From the NCBI RefSeq assembly GCF_035222375.1, contig NC_085889.1:434001-498000 (forward strand): a stretch of 64,000 nt of DNA, in the 5' to 3' direction. This document shows, piece by piece, positions 34,022 to 45,872 of this stretch. Positions within the stretch are counted from its first letter, which is position 1. Each line of letters begins with the position of its first letter. Source of the stretch: Podospora pseudocomata (lineage: Eukaryota; Ascomycota; Sordariomycetes; Sordariales; Podosporaceae). The translations under genes and the position numbers were made by a program. Below the pieces are notes generated by a model. The model was not told the DNA's origin, did no database searches, and worked only from the letters and a program-made list of their open reading frames with translations.

Positions 34022-35412
34022 GGCAGCGGCAGCTTTGGACGCGGGCGATTTGTCGCCCGGTCTGCTGTAGGTGAAGGCCTCCAGGTTGGCGGGTGGTGGG
34101 GGGATGAAGTGGGAAAATTACGGTTGGTGGCTTCTGGACTGCATCGATCGTGAGAAAGAGGGGAGCGGCGTCCGGGTAAAGACAACGACGCAACGACAAT
34201 AAACGAGCGACAGGAGCAACTGCAATAGGCAGAGGCAGAGTCAGGCTGTGAAAGCAAGCAAGCAAGCAAAGCAAGCCAGAACAAACAACCGCAGCGAACA
34301 CAAGAACTCGGCACGATAATAAATGGAATGGAGAATGAATGAATGAATGAATGAATGGACAGGTGCGACGGCCTGTGGTTTGCGAGTTTGCAGTTGGCAG
34401 GATCCAAAAATTGGGATTGCCAAGTGCCTGGAGCCCTTTCCTTCTCCCCTGAAGAAAAACCCCTGAACGACGCGCAGACCAGTGGACTATCCCCACATAT
34501 TTGCTTGGAAAGCCCCCGTTTGGGAAAAGATGGGGCGCTATTCGCTGCTGGGGTTTCCTATCGGCACGACACAACCGTCTTTCCACCTCCCTGTTGCAAA
34601 GCCAACCGCAGCGCCGAGACATTGCCTCCTCCAGCTGCGCTGCGTCTTTCCTGTTATCATGTCGCATTTTATGCGTACACTTCTTGGACGGCTCGAGAAC
34701 GGCTTGACTGGCATGGGCAATGGCGGTTTTTGTCAAAAATCAGATGAAAATACACGTGTGAAAATCAGGGTCCGGTGTCAGATTGCAAGCTTGCTGCACT
34801 TCCAGGTTGGCGTCTGTCAGAATCAACATGGGTGCTTCCAGGTTAGCCCTAGATTCAAATGTTGGAAGTGGACACTTCGGATGGAGGCGACCTAAGCCAG
34901 ATCAGGTTTAATATCCATTTCAGGGGGCTGTACCCCCACGATCACAGCGGATAAGGTGACGCGATCCCCCGCGAGAAGGTCGTGATAAGAACTTGTATGG
35001 ATATTATTTGGGGGCACATGTAAATGCGCTTCACTACATTCCAATGGTTTATCGTCATACAATACCTTGAGGATGCAAAGTTGTGAGGACTCACACTTCT
35101 TCCAGGCCAAGACTGTGCTGCAACTCCAAACATGCGCCAAGTCAGCATCTCAGCATAGACCTACGGCTTACCTACTCGAAAGGGTAGCGAGCAATCTGCA
35201 CCAGGGGGGAGACCTCATCCATTTTTCTGAAAGCATTAGCATTCTTCCGCTATCTTGACTGAATCATTCCTGCTTGCCTTTCATGATCCCGGGTATATCT
35301 CCAACTGCCTCAATATCGCCACCTCGCCCAAAGTAACCAGAGACCGTTGGTTCCTAAACGTAAGCCACAATCTCTCCCCAAAGCCAAGCCCTTTACCTCA
35401 TGTCCAGCCACC
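34022..35412. other. No recognisable gene
   Basis: Upstream of the DUF3405 gene and downstream of dib1. It holds an AATG microsatellite at about 34334-34357 and a GCAA/AGCA short repeat near 34253-34275. Frames on both strands at 34355-34895 show no motif. Confidence 0.5.
34334..34357. repeat. AATG tetranucleotide microsatellite
   Basis: About six GAAT/AATG units in a row in the 5' region of the DUF3405 gene. Confidence 0.85.
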
Positions 35413-35995
35413 TTAGTACCGATGTCTCGTGGAATAGTCCTTGGGGCTGACCACCAGACCACGGCCCTTCTTCGCACCCCGATATACCGTCTCGATAATG
35501 TCGATGAGCTCCTGCTTGTCTTCCAGCACCCACTTGATCTTGTTGTTGTCACCGGTGCCCAGATCGATCATCATGTGCTTGTTGCGGAAGAAGAACATGA
35601 GGGTGCACTCGTCGTAAAGCTCGTACATTGTGTTGAAGTCGGGGACCTTCTCGATGTCGCAAACGTCTAGAGTAGAAAGTCATGGTTAGCATTTGCTTTG
35701 CGCCAAAGCCAAAAACAAAAAAACAAACAGAAACGGAGGGAAAGCTTACAGATGACTGCAAAGTTCTTGACCTTGTCGGCGATGCGGTAGAGCACCTCAT
35801 CTTGTCGCATACACGCACTGCTGCCATCTCTGCCAAACCTGATGACTACCAGGCGCTCTTCTTCGCTAAGGATAGCTTGGTCGACGTGCCAGCCGGTCTC
35901 CAAGTGTGGCAGTACGAAACTAGAAGCCGTTGGTTGGTTAGTAACTAACCGACAAAGACACAGGCGGCTAAGGGGCGGGGCTCAACATACGACAT
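35413..35995 (-). CDS. dib1: U5 snRNP protein Dib1/Dim1 (TXNL4A)
   Basis: Model: complement(join(35413..35666,35750..35919,35991..35995)), 142 residues, the usual length of this near-invariant thioredoxin-fold protein of the U4/U6.U5 tri-snRNP, which is needed for pre-mRNA splicing in the nucleus. The first coding exon is only five bases (ATGTC); splicing to the TAG acceptor at 35920-35921 gives MSFVLPHL. Then follow TGWHVDQAIL, ERLVVIRFGRDG, CMRQDEVLYRIADKVKNFAVIY, VCDIEKVPDFN, ECTLMFFFRNKHMMIDLGTG and the closing DYSTRHRY. The thioredoxin-like active-site pair is absent, as in the family. It is divergent from thymidylate synthase, with 398 bp between start codons. Confidence 0.95.
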
Positions 35996-36393
35996 TGTGA
36001 TATATACGGGCTTGTCGCAAAACGGCTCGGTGTAGTATTCGAAATGTAGATAATTTTGTTGATGGCGTAAAATCTGGCGCGCAGGAGTTGATGTAGTTGC
36101 TGCGGCAGGATTAGAAAAGAACGAGCAAGTTGAAGTGTGAACTTTCTGGACCGTCGCCTTCTCGAAGGCTGTCGAAAAGCCCCCACCACGTTGCATCAGA
36201 TTTGCTGACGTAACAGGGCCGGGCCTACCAGCCTTACGGGGCGCACGGTCCACTCGCTCTTTCGCGTCGACGCGTTAATGGTTTTGGGGAGACCCCTCTA
36301 TTGCCTCGTGAGCAACACCACCATTCAACAAGCCAGCACTTTCCAGCGTTGTCGCGAATCTTTCAATTTCCCAAATATTCTCAAGTCTTGAAA
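35996..36393. promoter_or_regulatory. Divergent dib1 / thymidylate synthase promoter with MCB site
   Basis: This 398-bp region serves both genes. ACGCGT at 36270-36275 is the consensus MluI cell-cycle box bound by MBF, which drives thymidylate synthase in yeasts at G1/S. It adjoins TTTCGCGTC at 36260-36268; the pair lies 118-134 bp upstream of the thymidylate synthase ATG. The motifs are seen; their use in this fungus is inferred. Confidence 0.6.
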
Positions 36394-37449
36394 ATGACAG
36401 TTGAAGCCCCTTCCACAACCCCCGCCGCGCCGGCCGCGGCCCCAGCAGCCACCACCCCGCTAAAAAGACACGAAGAATACCAATACCTCGACCTCGTCCG
36501 CGACATCCTCGAAAACGGTGAACTCCGCCGGGACCGGTATGCCCCCTTTCTCACTCCCCTTTCCCACTCATCATCTAACCATCTTCTCTCCAGAACCGGG
36601 ACAGGCACCTACTCCCTCTTCGCCCCCTCCCCACTCAAGTTCTCCCTCTCCACCCCAACAGGAACCCCCCTCCTCCCCCTCCTAACCACAAAACGCGTCT
36701 TTACCCGTGCCATAATCCTCGAACTCCTCTGGTTCATCTCCGGCTCCACCTCCTCCCTCCCCTTGTCCTCCCAAAACGTCAAAATTTGGGACGGCAACGG
36801 CTCCCGCGCCTTCCTCGACAGCCTAGGCCTCACCCACCGCGAAGAGGGCGACCTCGGCCCCGTGTACGGCTTCCAGTGGCGCCACTTTGGCGCAGAGTAC
36901 GTTGACTCCAAAACAGACTACACCGGCCAGGGCGTCGACCAGCTCGCGCGCATCGTCCAGACCCTCAAGACGAACCCGTACGATAGGAGACTGATCCTCT
37001 CGGCGTGGAACCCAAAGGACATGAGCCAAATGGTCCTCCCGCCGTGTCACATGTTTGCCCAGTTTTATGTCTCTTATCCTAGGTCGAGGAAAGAGACGGA
37101 GGAGGGGAGGGAGGTCAAGGGGCATCTACACTGTCAACTGTACCAGCGGAGTTGTGATATGGGGTTGGGGGTGCCGTTTAATATCGCGAGTTATGCGCTG
37201 CTGACGCACATGCTGGCCCATGTGTGTGATTTGGTGCCGGGGAGCTTGACGCACGTGATGGGGGATGCGCATGTGTATTTGAATCATGTTGATGCTCTCA
37301 AGACGCAGCTGGAAAGAGAACCGAGGGAGTTCCCAGAGTTGGAGATCAAGAGGGAGAAAGGGGGAAGTATTGATGGGTGGAAGTTGGAAGATTTCGAGAT
37401 CAAGGGGTATAACCCGCACAAGGTTATCTCGATGGAGATGTCTGTATAG
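36394..37449 (+). CDS. Thymidylate synthase
   Basis: Model: join(36394..36536,36594..37449), 332 residues. It methylates dUMP to dTMP with methylenetetrahydrofolate. The ATG at 36394 starts a Pro/Ala-rich leader (about residues 5-22) before the core. Splicing out 57 bp (GTATGC...CTCCAG) creates the phosphate-binding DRTGTGT motif. Later blocks are [55 protein letters not shown] with catalytic Cys199, [20 protein letters not shown] and [24 protein letters not shown]. The intron is a multiple of three and has no stop, so an unspliced message would still be open. Its 3' end is 160 bp from that of convergent ccg-9. Confidence 0.96.
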   Translation: MTVEAPSTTPAAPAAAPAATTPLKRHEEYQYLDLVRDILENGELRRDRYAPFLTPLSHSSSNHLLSRTGTGTYSLFAPSPLKFSLSTPTGTPLLPLLTTKRVFTRAIILELLWFISGSTSSLPLSSQNVKIWDGNGSRAFLDSLGLTHREEGDLGPVYGFQWRHFGAEYVDSKTDYTGQGVDQLARIVQTLKTNPYDRRLILSAWNPKDMSQMVLPPCHMFAQFYVSYPRSRKETEEGREVKGHLHCQLYQRSCDMGLGVPFNIASYALLTHMLAHVCDLVPGSLTHVMGDAHVYLNHVDALKTQLEREPREFPELEIKREKGGSIDGWKLEDFEIKGYNPHKVISMEMSV

Positions 37450-37609
37450 TTCCAAGCTGATTTGGCATCATAGATAAAGTTGCAGGCGACTGGATATTCA
37501 ACCCAAATAATTAGACGTGTAAAGCAGAGGCGGTATATTCATCTGACACAAAAGTCCATGCTATTTGTTCCTAAAACCCTCTTCCATCGCGGTATCAAAC
37601 CCTTTCTTC

Positions 37610-40484
37610 TTACTTGCTATGCACCGGCACCTCCTTGCTCTGCGTAAAGTGCCTCGGCAACCTATTCTCCCCCTCCGCGTACGGGAAACCCGCCTCCTCC
37701 CTCGCCATATCATTCACCCACTTCTCATTCCCCTTCAGCCCCCCCTTCCCATGCTTTTCCACGCCCACCTCGTTCCACTTGGCCGCCAAATAAAACCACC
37801 CGAGCGCGTTGCCCACGGTCCCGATCTCATCCGACACCCCCGTGGCAGCAGCATGGCTCATCTTCTTCCACAGCTCCTCATCCGTAAAGAGCTCCATCAA
37901 GTGCCCCGCCACCGCCTTCCAATCCCCCGGTTGGACCAAAAACCCATTCACCTTGTCCTTGACCTGCAGCGGAATGCCCCCCGTGGCAGTCACAATCACC
38001 GGTCTACCCGCATGAAGTGCTTCCGAAACTTTGACCTCGAAACCCTCCCGAGTTGACAACTGCAGCACGATGTGCGCGTTGGCAAGCAGGGTATTGATCA
38101 GCTGATCATTCGGATCCAGCCTCATGACGCTCACATCCTTGATCAGGTCAGGGTAGTACGTCTCGAGCTGGCTCATGGTCTGATCATAGATCAGGCTCGC
38201 GTCCGGGTCGTCGACGGACCCGTTTCCACAAACCACCAACTGAGGCACATCGGTGAGCCCTTGCTTGTCACACCTGCGACGGAATTCGGCATAGGAGTCA
38301 ATCACGGTAGGGATGCCCTTCGCAGGGTCAAATCTCGCAACTTGAATGATATACTTCCTCGCTGGCCAGTTCAGCTCCGTCATGCGCTGCGAGTGGCAGG
38401 CCACGTTGTAGATGTGGCCGTAGTAACCGCTGTCCCACTTGTTGAGGTGCTTGTTCAGGCCGTCGAGCCAGTCGGTTGTTGCGGGGAGGTAGACGACCTT
38501 CTCTCGGGGGACAGTGTGGGGGACAAAGATGGGGATGGGGTGGGAGATGAACATGTCTGCGCCTTGGATGTTGGACCACAAGAAGTCCCAGATGTCGGCT
38601 TGGGGCGAGCCGGCCTTGGCGACCAGGTCGCTGCGGATCTGGATGTGGGAGCGGTAGAGGACGGGCCGGTCAGGAGTGGCTTTCTTGATCAGGGGGATGA
38701 GGCCGGGCATTTGCGGGTCGTCAATCTAAGACAACGTCAGTAACCGTGGTACTGTAGGAAGAGAAAGAACTCCCCCACGCTCCCGTTGTGGTGGCTGTGG
38801 TCAGGTGGACAACCTTAACCAGGGAACGTGCATGATGGAGGGTAGACGTTGGTTCGAGTGAGAGGGAGAAAAAAAGACTCATGGAGAGGAAAGTACAAGG
38901 TACCTACAATGACAACATCAGCACCACCGTCCGCGGGCGAGCACAGTGGCCCACCCTCAGAGAACCAGTAACGGTTCGCATTGTCGGTGATCCAGTCAAT
39001 GATGGACTGCTTCTCCTCGGCCGAGATTCGTTGGTCGGGGTGGCTCACACCCTGGAGAATGTTGTGGATGTTCTTGGTGATACGGAAGACACCAGGACGA
39101 GGCTTGGGGACTGTCCAAAAACGTCAGCCTCACAGACTCCTCCGGACAGAGCTCAAGTTGTATCCTCTACTTACCATACCAAGTCAAGTCCACCCCCATG
39201 AGACGGGCAAAACGGACCAATGCGTGACGCATCAGAGCCACACCACCACCTTGAGGTGTGGAACTGAAGAAGGCAATCTTGGTCTTGTTCGCGCGGAGCT
39301 TCTTTGCATACGTCAACATGGTCTCCCACGTAGCATGGCTGCAAGTGTCCTTGTGGTTCTGGACTGTTGTAAGGTGGGCTCGGAAGCCAGCATCAGTCTG
39401 GACAATTCCTCGCCAGCCAACGTGAAGAAGAGGAACAAGAGAGGGGCCGAAGTTCCTATCGGGTCCCATTAGTGTCTGCCGGTTGAGCTCGAGTTGTACG
39501 CCAACAACACTCACATGATACACTTCCGCGCCATAGAATCAGCCTGCTCGTCCACCCTCTTCACATCCCAAAACGACTTCTCCTTGTGCTCATCGTCCGG
39601 CCGCATCACAATCGGCACAATATCCAGCTCCAGCCACAGCCTCGAGCACAAGCTCGGGCTCATGTACTTGAGCGTCGTGGGCAGACCAGCACCGATAAAC
39701 TTGGCAAAGTTCTCGTGCTCGTACTTTTCCACTTCGGCAATCACGTAGTCAGCAATCAGATCGGCCCCCATCTTCATGGCGTCGTCCAGCATAATATGCT
39801 TGACGGAAAAGTCCACGAGATAGACTGTGTCGTGAATTGCCAGGGCTACAACGGCCGTGTGGTCGTCTGAGAAGACGGCCGAGACACCGAGGTAGAGGGT
39901 CTTGTAGAGACAAAAGCCATCATCAGTTTTTATGTACTGTGAAGAGAACAAACAGAGACAGGCAGGCAAAGTGGCTAGCTTACGGTGAGGGCAGGACCAA
40001 AGTGACCTTCCTTCTCCACCAATGTGCTCATCTGGCGCTTGCGGTGCACCGAAGTGCCCGTGGAGAACTTGCGTCCCTTTTCGAACGCCATGGCTGCGTT
40101 GACAGCGTGTACGACAGGACGAAGACTCTTGTGGTTGTAATGATCGGGATGGGATCGATTATTTGTATGTGTATGATCTGAGCTCTGCTCGTGTGGATTT
40201 GCAAACAAAGAACTGGCACGATCAGAGGAAGAAGATTGTTGAGGTTGAGCGAGAGTGGAGGGAGCAACGGGGGAGGACAAAGGGCTTATAGCTCTTTCCT
40301 GTTCCTGGATCGCAGCTGGGGACGAGGCCAGTTGACGGGCAAAGCGGGGGGACCCAGACCCGTTCTGGGCTTGGGATGGCGAGGATGGGACGACGGTTGG
40401 CGCTGGGAAGCTGTCGGTGTTCTCGTTATGGTGGCGGGAAGCAAGGGTGGTCGACGGTGAGGAGGGGCGCTGATCCTGATCCAT
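37610..40484 (-). CDS. ccg-9: CCG-9-type trehalose synthase (GT4 family)
   Basis: Model: complement(join(37610..38725,38908..39110,39175..39455,39515..39936,39984..40484)), 840 residues; all five exons join in frame. The family, named after Neurospora clock-controlled gene 9, joins glucose units to make trehalose (trehalose phosphorylase/synthase). The first 120 residues are Ser/Pro-rich and look disordered. The core has the retaining GT4 Rossmann pair: GVALMRHALVRFARLMGVDLTWY, VVIIDDPQMPGLIPLI, LYRSHIQIRSDL, YIIQVARFDPAKGIPTVIDSY, VVCGNGSVDDPDA and the donor-binding STREGFEVKVSEALHAG with its Glu residues, then GIPLQVKDKVNGFLV. The long 2.5-kb upstream region could hold circadian or stress control; I did not find a clear clock box. 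Cytoplasmic. Confidence 0.93.
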
Positions 40485-43033
40485 TGTTCAAGAAAATCGG
40501 GAAAAAACAGCTGTCGAGCTTGCTATGGACGCGGGGGAGGTCCTCGCGAGGCGGTGACGCAGGTATTCGTCTTGCAGCTGCAGCCAGGCGGGTCCAGTGG
40601 GATGCTGCGATGCAGTGGTCTGCTGCTCTCTGCTCTGGTACCGTGGTACCTGAGGTACTTGGTAATGTGAGGCGGGGTAGGAACAATGAGCTCAGCTCGT
40701 GCAAGCGTAAGACGATGGGGGACGTCCGCCGAGGAGTATGTTCGTTGTCGAGTCAGGTTCGATGTCAGGTCAGTGCTTCCCGAGGGACTTCTCTTGGGTC
40801 CAGACTGCCGGGAATTGGTGGTGTCACCTGCGAGATTGTCAATTTCACGATCCAAAACCTGGTTGATCTGTGTGCCTCGAATGGGCGAGAACGACAATGG
40901 CGATATCTCGTCGTTCCATGAAGCTCTTCTCACTTTTTGCCCCCTGCCTTGTGCCACCCTTGACGTGGGACACACGGTGCTTGATCCCCGCGCCACAGCA
41001 TGCCGCCCATCTCGCTGCCGGAGGGCTCACAAGATACGCAGTCTGTAGATGGCCCTGGCAGGGCAGGAATGCATCTCGTGCTTGGGGTCACGGCGGGGTT
41101 GGCTTGGAGCCCACAGAGGTCATTGGACGAAAGCTACCACACCTGCACAATACATGAAAGTGCAGGTGGTAAAGTCGGTGAGAATGTCCATCACCAAGCC
41201 ATGGCTGTGATAACTGTGGTTCGGGGCTTCTCTCGAAAACAAAAAGAGTTGCCCTGGTCCGGCTACGGCCCGCGACCTGTCGGCTCGGACACGGTGACAG
41301 CTCAGAACGAGACTATCGACTCCATGCGCGAGTCTGAAACGGGCACGTACAGCAAGGTGTAGGAGCGAGAAAATGGAATAGTGCAGGAACTTACAGCAGA
41401 AATTCTTTTCTTTTTCTTTGCGTAACGGTCTCGCTGAATAGCAACAGCTTGTCTGAGACCGGCTTCCGAAGAATCTGATCTGGACGGTGTACGGGTTGCT
41501 GAGAATTTCTCTTCTACTTACTGTCAGATCATCTGAAGAATCAATTTGAGATGGAATGATCTCAGGAAATTATCCGTCAGCATTCCCAAAGTTTTGAGAC
41601 GAACCTTTCTCTTCTATCACGACGTCTTGGAAGTGGTGACGTCTTGGTTACAGTGTCCGTTGTAACCGCTGTTAGCGGGCTTCTAGTGTTGGAGATGTCG
41701 TGCGGCTAGCGGGGCAGTTCACAGGGGCCTAAGCTAGAGGTGTTGACAAGGGGGTGATTGGATGCGGGGTTATGAGGTTGTGAGTCTGCAGGTGGAATGA
41801 ATTGGATGGTGGTGAGGGATAGGTGATGTGAGACCAACAGATCGAATGAGCTGTTTAGGTAGATAATTGAGCTATGAGTAATGAGCTATTGATGTGTTGG
41901 CAAACATCACACTCAGTCGTGGGTTGATGACTTATACATCAGCTTCAACTGCTTGATGGGCCACTTCAACGAGATCATACGATGGCTGGCTATGCTGAGG
42001 GCAGAAAATACCCCACGACTGCTCGGCTATCATGCAACTGGGAACGTCTTGGAACATGTCGTTGATCGAGATCTTGGGCTTGGTCAGCGGCTCTGGTGCC
42101 CGTATTGGCCCTGAAGGTGGGCCTCTGCAGGAACTATTTCTCAGAGTAACATGTGGTTTGGCGGCAGTGCCGGGCAGTCAGGTCATCACCAGGTATTCAC
42201 ATGTGGACCGTATCGACCAGTTCGGTGCTTGCTTGCTGCCAACAAGCTTGGAAGGGAGAGAGAAGGACTCATATCCCAGGATTTCGTGCAAGTCCCTGCA
42301 CTCAATATGGTAACCTATACGATGACTTACTTATACGATCGGAGAGAGCGGAAGAGGCAAAAGTATGCCAACCCAATGAGTACGAGAGGAGCTTGAACAA
42401 CTCAACCATTACCAAATATGAACAACAATAAGGATAATCCGTACTCCGTGCTGTATCCTCTGAGGATGTCCCAACTGTCGTCCACAATAGCCTTAGCATG
42501 GCGGGGAAGAGGGGCACCGATGATCCGAGTCCCATGGAAGGGTGCGGGGCAAAACGGGGAAGCGACGAGTGCCCCACTCGGCTTCTGAAGCCAAGTGCTT
42601 GGTGACCATAAATTGCACACTGCACGGGCCAAGCCGCCCAAGGATGGCCTGTCAACATTCGACGATGCTCCTTCAACACACCCCCCGTGACACCACGACA
42701 CCATCTTTGTTTTACTGTGTCACCCCAGGGCGGTATTTGTTGAGACGGCGGTGTCACGTCCCGACGAGACATTTTCAGCCTCCACACATCACGGGACCCT
42801 GAAAGCTTTTCTCGTCCACATCTTCCAAAGACATGGTCGGATTTTGGGTCGGTGCCGGTCGACCGAGCCGAATCGAATCCTACAGAACATTTGACATTGA
42901 TCGATGATCAGTGTAGAGGCTGGACTAACAGGTAAGACGTCAATGGTATTCAATAAAAGAACCCCCATCCTACATACGCAATACGCTCTCATTTACATAA
43001 TACACATTTCTTCTGCCTCCTTCTCCCGCTCCT
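40485..43033. other. No recognisable gene; long upstream region of ccg-9
   Basis: About 2.5 kb between the ccg-9 start and the sod-2 stop. Frames such as 40376-40921 (+) and 42302-42787 (-) have no motifs. The part nearest ccg-9 should be its 5' UTR and promoter, unusually long for this window. Confidence 0.5.
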
Positions 43034-43942
43034 TTAGTCATATCTCTTGGCAACCGTCTTCCAGTTGATGATGTTCCAGATGGCATCAAAGTACTCGGCC
43101 TTGCGGTTCTCATACTGGAGGTAGTACGCGTGCTCCCAGGCGTCAATGCCCAGAAGAGGCACAAAGGCGCCGGTAACGGGATCCTGGTTGGCGCGGGTGA
43201 CGATGCTCAGAGTGTCGCTCTCCTTGTCCTTGACGAGCCACGCCCAGCCGCTGCCCTGGATGCCAGCCAGAGTGGTGTTCATCTGCTTTCGGAAGTCCTC
43301 AAAGCTGCCAAAGTCGTCCTCAATGGCTTGCTGCATCACACGAACACACGTTAGCACAAGCTCTAAAACTCTTGCTCGGGCCCAACGTACCTTGAGGTCT
43401 CCCTTAGGCTCACCGCCGCCCTCCCTGCTGGCAGGGGCAAGGTTCTCCCAGAAAAGAGAGTGGTTGACGTGACCACCACCGTGGAAGTTGAGAAGAGGCG
43501 CAATCGAGGCAGCCTTGGTGAAGTCACCCTTCTCCTCGGCCTTTGCGATATTTTCCAGCGCCGTGTTAAGGCCGGTCACATATGTTTGGTGGTGCTTCTT
43601 GTGGTGGAGCTCCATGATCTTGGAGGAGATGTAAGGCTCGAGCGCATTGTAGTCATCTGTAACCAGCACGGGTAAGTACAATGCCTTATCATGGTAAGTT
43701 GTAGCTAGCTAGTGGCGTCAACTGCGACAGATTGTGGCAGCGGCGTGGCTGCCGTGTGAGAGTAGCCCCATAGAGGGCAACCAATTTAACCTCTTGACTG
43801 TTCAACACTTACACGGAAGATCTGGGAGAGTGGCCTTGCCGCGAACGAAACTGGTGCTGGCGAGAGCAGCAGCAGGCTTGACAGCCGAAGCCCGGAGAGC
43901 TCCACGGAGCGCGGGGACGGTGCGAAGAAGAGTGGAAGACAT
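43034..43942 (-). CDS. sod-2: Mitochondrial Mn-superoxide dismutase
   Basis: Model: complement(join(43034..43330,43391..43656,43813..43942)), 230 residues. It converts superoxide to peroxide and oxygen in the matrix. The first about 30 residues (MSSTLLRTVPALRGALRASA) are rich in Arg, Ser and Ala with no acids, a mitochondrial presequence. The mature enzyme reads LPDLPYDYNALEPYIS, then MELHHKKHHQTYV with the first metal His, GGGHVNHSLFWENLAP with the second, and the signature GIDAWEHAYYLQY giving the Asp and last His. GGG before HVNH and the QGSGWAWL block favour manganese over iron. Introns 43657-43812 (phase 1) and 43331-43390 (phase 0) have normal sites. Divergent from psf3 with 412 bp between starts. 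Confidence 0.96.
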
Positions 43943-44354
43943 TGTGATGGTGATGGTTGTGTTTGCTGTTAAGATAGGGGGTCAATTGAGTGTCTCGCGG
44001 TTTAGAGTTTGGAGGCGTGCCGTAAACATACCCTTTGAGTTCAAATGATGCAGACTTGGGACGTCAAACTTGTTCGGGTCTGGTCTCAGGAGGGAACCTC
44101 GATGGAAGCTTCGGTTACTATCAGTCACAATTCCGTCATTGCCCCACTTCAAGCTACCCCAGTTTCGGCTGTATGAACTGTTGTCTGGGCCACCAGCTGG
44201 CACGAGCGTGGCTGACCTAACAGAGGCGCACTGCCCCTCCAGGATGTTTCGCGTCCTCTCGAAGCCCAAAATTCAGGGACCAGTCGAGGCTTGACTTGCG
44301 GTTGGAGTTTCTTTCATTCTTTGCATTGGATCGCCTCACTACCGCGTCGTCATT
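43943..44354. promoter_or_regulatory. Divergent sod-2 / psf3 promoter
   Basis: This 412-bp region lies between two start codons pointing apart. TTTCGCGTC at 44247-44255, 100 bp upstream of the psf3 ATG, is identical to the nine bases at 36260-36268 before thymidylate synthase, which is also an S-phase gene. No exact ACGCGT is present. Regulatory use is inferred. Confidence 0.45.
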
Positions 44355-45004
44355 ATGTCTTACTACGACATTGACTCTATTCTCACCGACGCAGAGGTAC
44401 CAGACTGGTCTCCTCCGAACCTTCCCTCTGTCACTAACCGGCACCTTGATGGCCACAGAAAATCCCATGTACCTTCCAGCTCGACATTCCTGACCTAGGC
44501 TACCTTGACAACACCCCGAATCAACCCCTCAAAGCCGGAACAAAAGTTAACCTCCCACTATGGCTCGCCGAAATGCTTGTCATCGCCAACACCGGCGGTC
44601 CCGATAACAAGACCTTTGTCACGTTCGACCTCCCCCGAGCTCTCGGAAACGACGTCATTCAAGCCCTCAAAGCCGACCCTCGAGCCGTCCCATTACGCGA
44701 CCAGAGCGCCCATTTTTACGGGCTTGCAACACACATGATGGATCTATCTGAGGAACAAGAGCTGGGGAGTGTCCTGCGCAAGACGTTCGTCACTCGCGCT
44801 GCCGAGATCTCATTACATGCTCGCAAGGTTGGAGGCGTCAGCACTAAAGGGAAAGGGAAAGAGGAGGGGAGTAATCTTGGGATTGGTGGTGCTGGTGAGG
44901 AGTTCCTCAGAGGGCTGGACGAGTGGGAGAGGAAGCTCTTCCGCAAGGCGCACGACGGCGCCAAGTCTGGGAAGGAGTGGATGGACAGTATCAAGAAGAA
45001 CTGA
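44355..45004 (+). CDS. psf3: GINS complex subunit Psf3
   Basis: Model: join(44355..44396,44459..45004), 195 residues. Psf3 is one of four GINS subunits (Sld5, Psf1-3) that join Cdc45 and MCM2-7 in the replicative helicase. The first exon encodes only MSYYDIDSILTDAE; the 62-bp intron (GTACCA/CACAG) is phase 0. The protein continues KIPCTFQLDIPDLGYLD, LPLWLAEMLVIA, FVTFDLPRALGNDVIQALKADP and a helical C-terminal half with FRKAHDG. The Lys/Gly-rich loop at about 150-170 is probably disordered. Length and blocks match fungal Psf3. Nuclear. Confidence 0.92.
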
Positions 45005-45693
45005 GGGACTGGGGAGCATCTCTTGAAGCAAGAGCTGGAGGAAGCCAACCCACGCCCTCGCCATCCCTTCAATTCCCAAGATCGCCACCGCCGACGAAAC
45101 GAAGAAATTACAATATGGCCAGCGCCTGTTGTGGGATCAGCCCGTACGAACAGCTGTACCAAAACCTTACTTGATGGCATGGGTTCATGCTTTAATTTTT
45201 GGGCTGGCTGGTCGTGGACACGCCGGTCCACATTGGACCTCGGGGAACCATTTGTTGAAATCCAAATTCGACGCGACAAACCAAGGATGGCGCAGAGAAC
45301 TGTATAATAACCTTAAACCGGACCGATGGACACCTAGTTCAATCGGTAATCGGCGCAAGATCAACTGATATTGCCTTCTTCGATTCCAGATACGGAACAA
45401 CTGGGAATTACGGTGCGCAGGCGTCAAAATGTGGAATAGGTATGATAGACCATATCGCACGGCACAGCGTTGCCGGTGTAGGGCTCATTCTGTGGCAAGA
45501 CAGCACACATATATTATGCACAATACAGGAGAACATTAAACCATCAAATCTGTGTAGTTTGACACTATCTTGATGTATCGTCTCAGTTTGCGAGCACTCC
45601 TCAGCTGTCAGGGTTTTGCCATCCTTTTTGAGCTGGGGTTGGTGGTGGCAATCATGGACGCAAGCTCCACAATAACATATCAACAAAGCACCA
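45005..45693. other. No recognisable gene
   Basis: Between psf3 and the tRNA-Arg. Frames in the first part (to about 45300) have no motif; the Psf3 3' UTR should be here. Confidence 0.5.
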
Positions 45694-45765
45694 GCCCGGC
45701 TAGCGCAATGGTAGCGCGTAAGACTTCTAATCTTAAGGCTGTGGGTTCGAGTCCCACGTCGGGTG
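45694..45765 (+). tRNA. tRNA-Arg (TCT)
   Basis: A 72-nt cloverleaf. Acceptor arm GCCCGGC pairs with GTCGGGT at the 3' end, followed by discriminator G45765. The D arm GCGC...GCGC encloses AATGGTA. The anticodon stem TAAGA/TCTTA holds loop CTTCTAA with anticodon TCT (45726-45728). The T arm GTGGG-TTCGAGT-CCCAC is perfect. There is no intron. A and B boxes are present within the gene. Confidence 0.95.
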
Positions 45766-45872
45766 CAAAACGAGTTGACCCAAGACTTGGTCAGCCTGCA
45801 TTCCATTTCAACCCCGCTTTTTTTGGGGATATTGTAGATTTCTAATTACTTTTCCCATTCTACTATCTCTTC

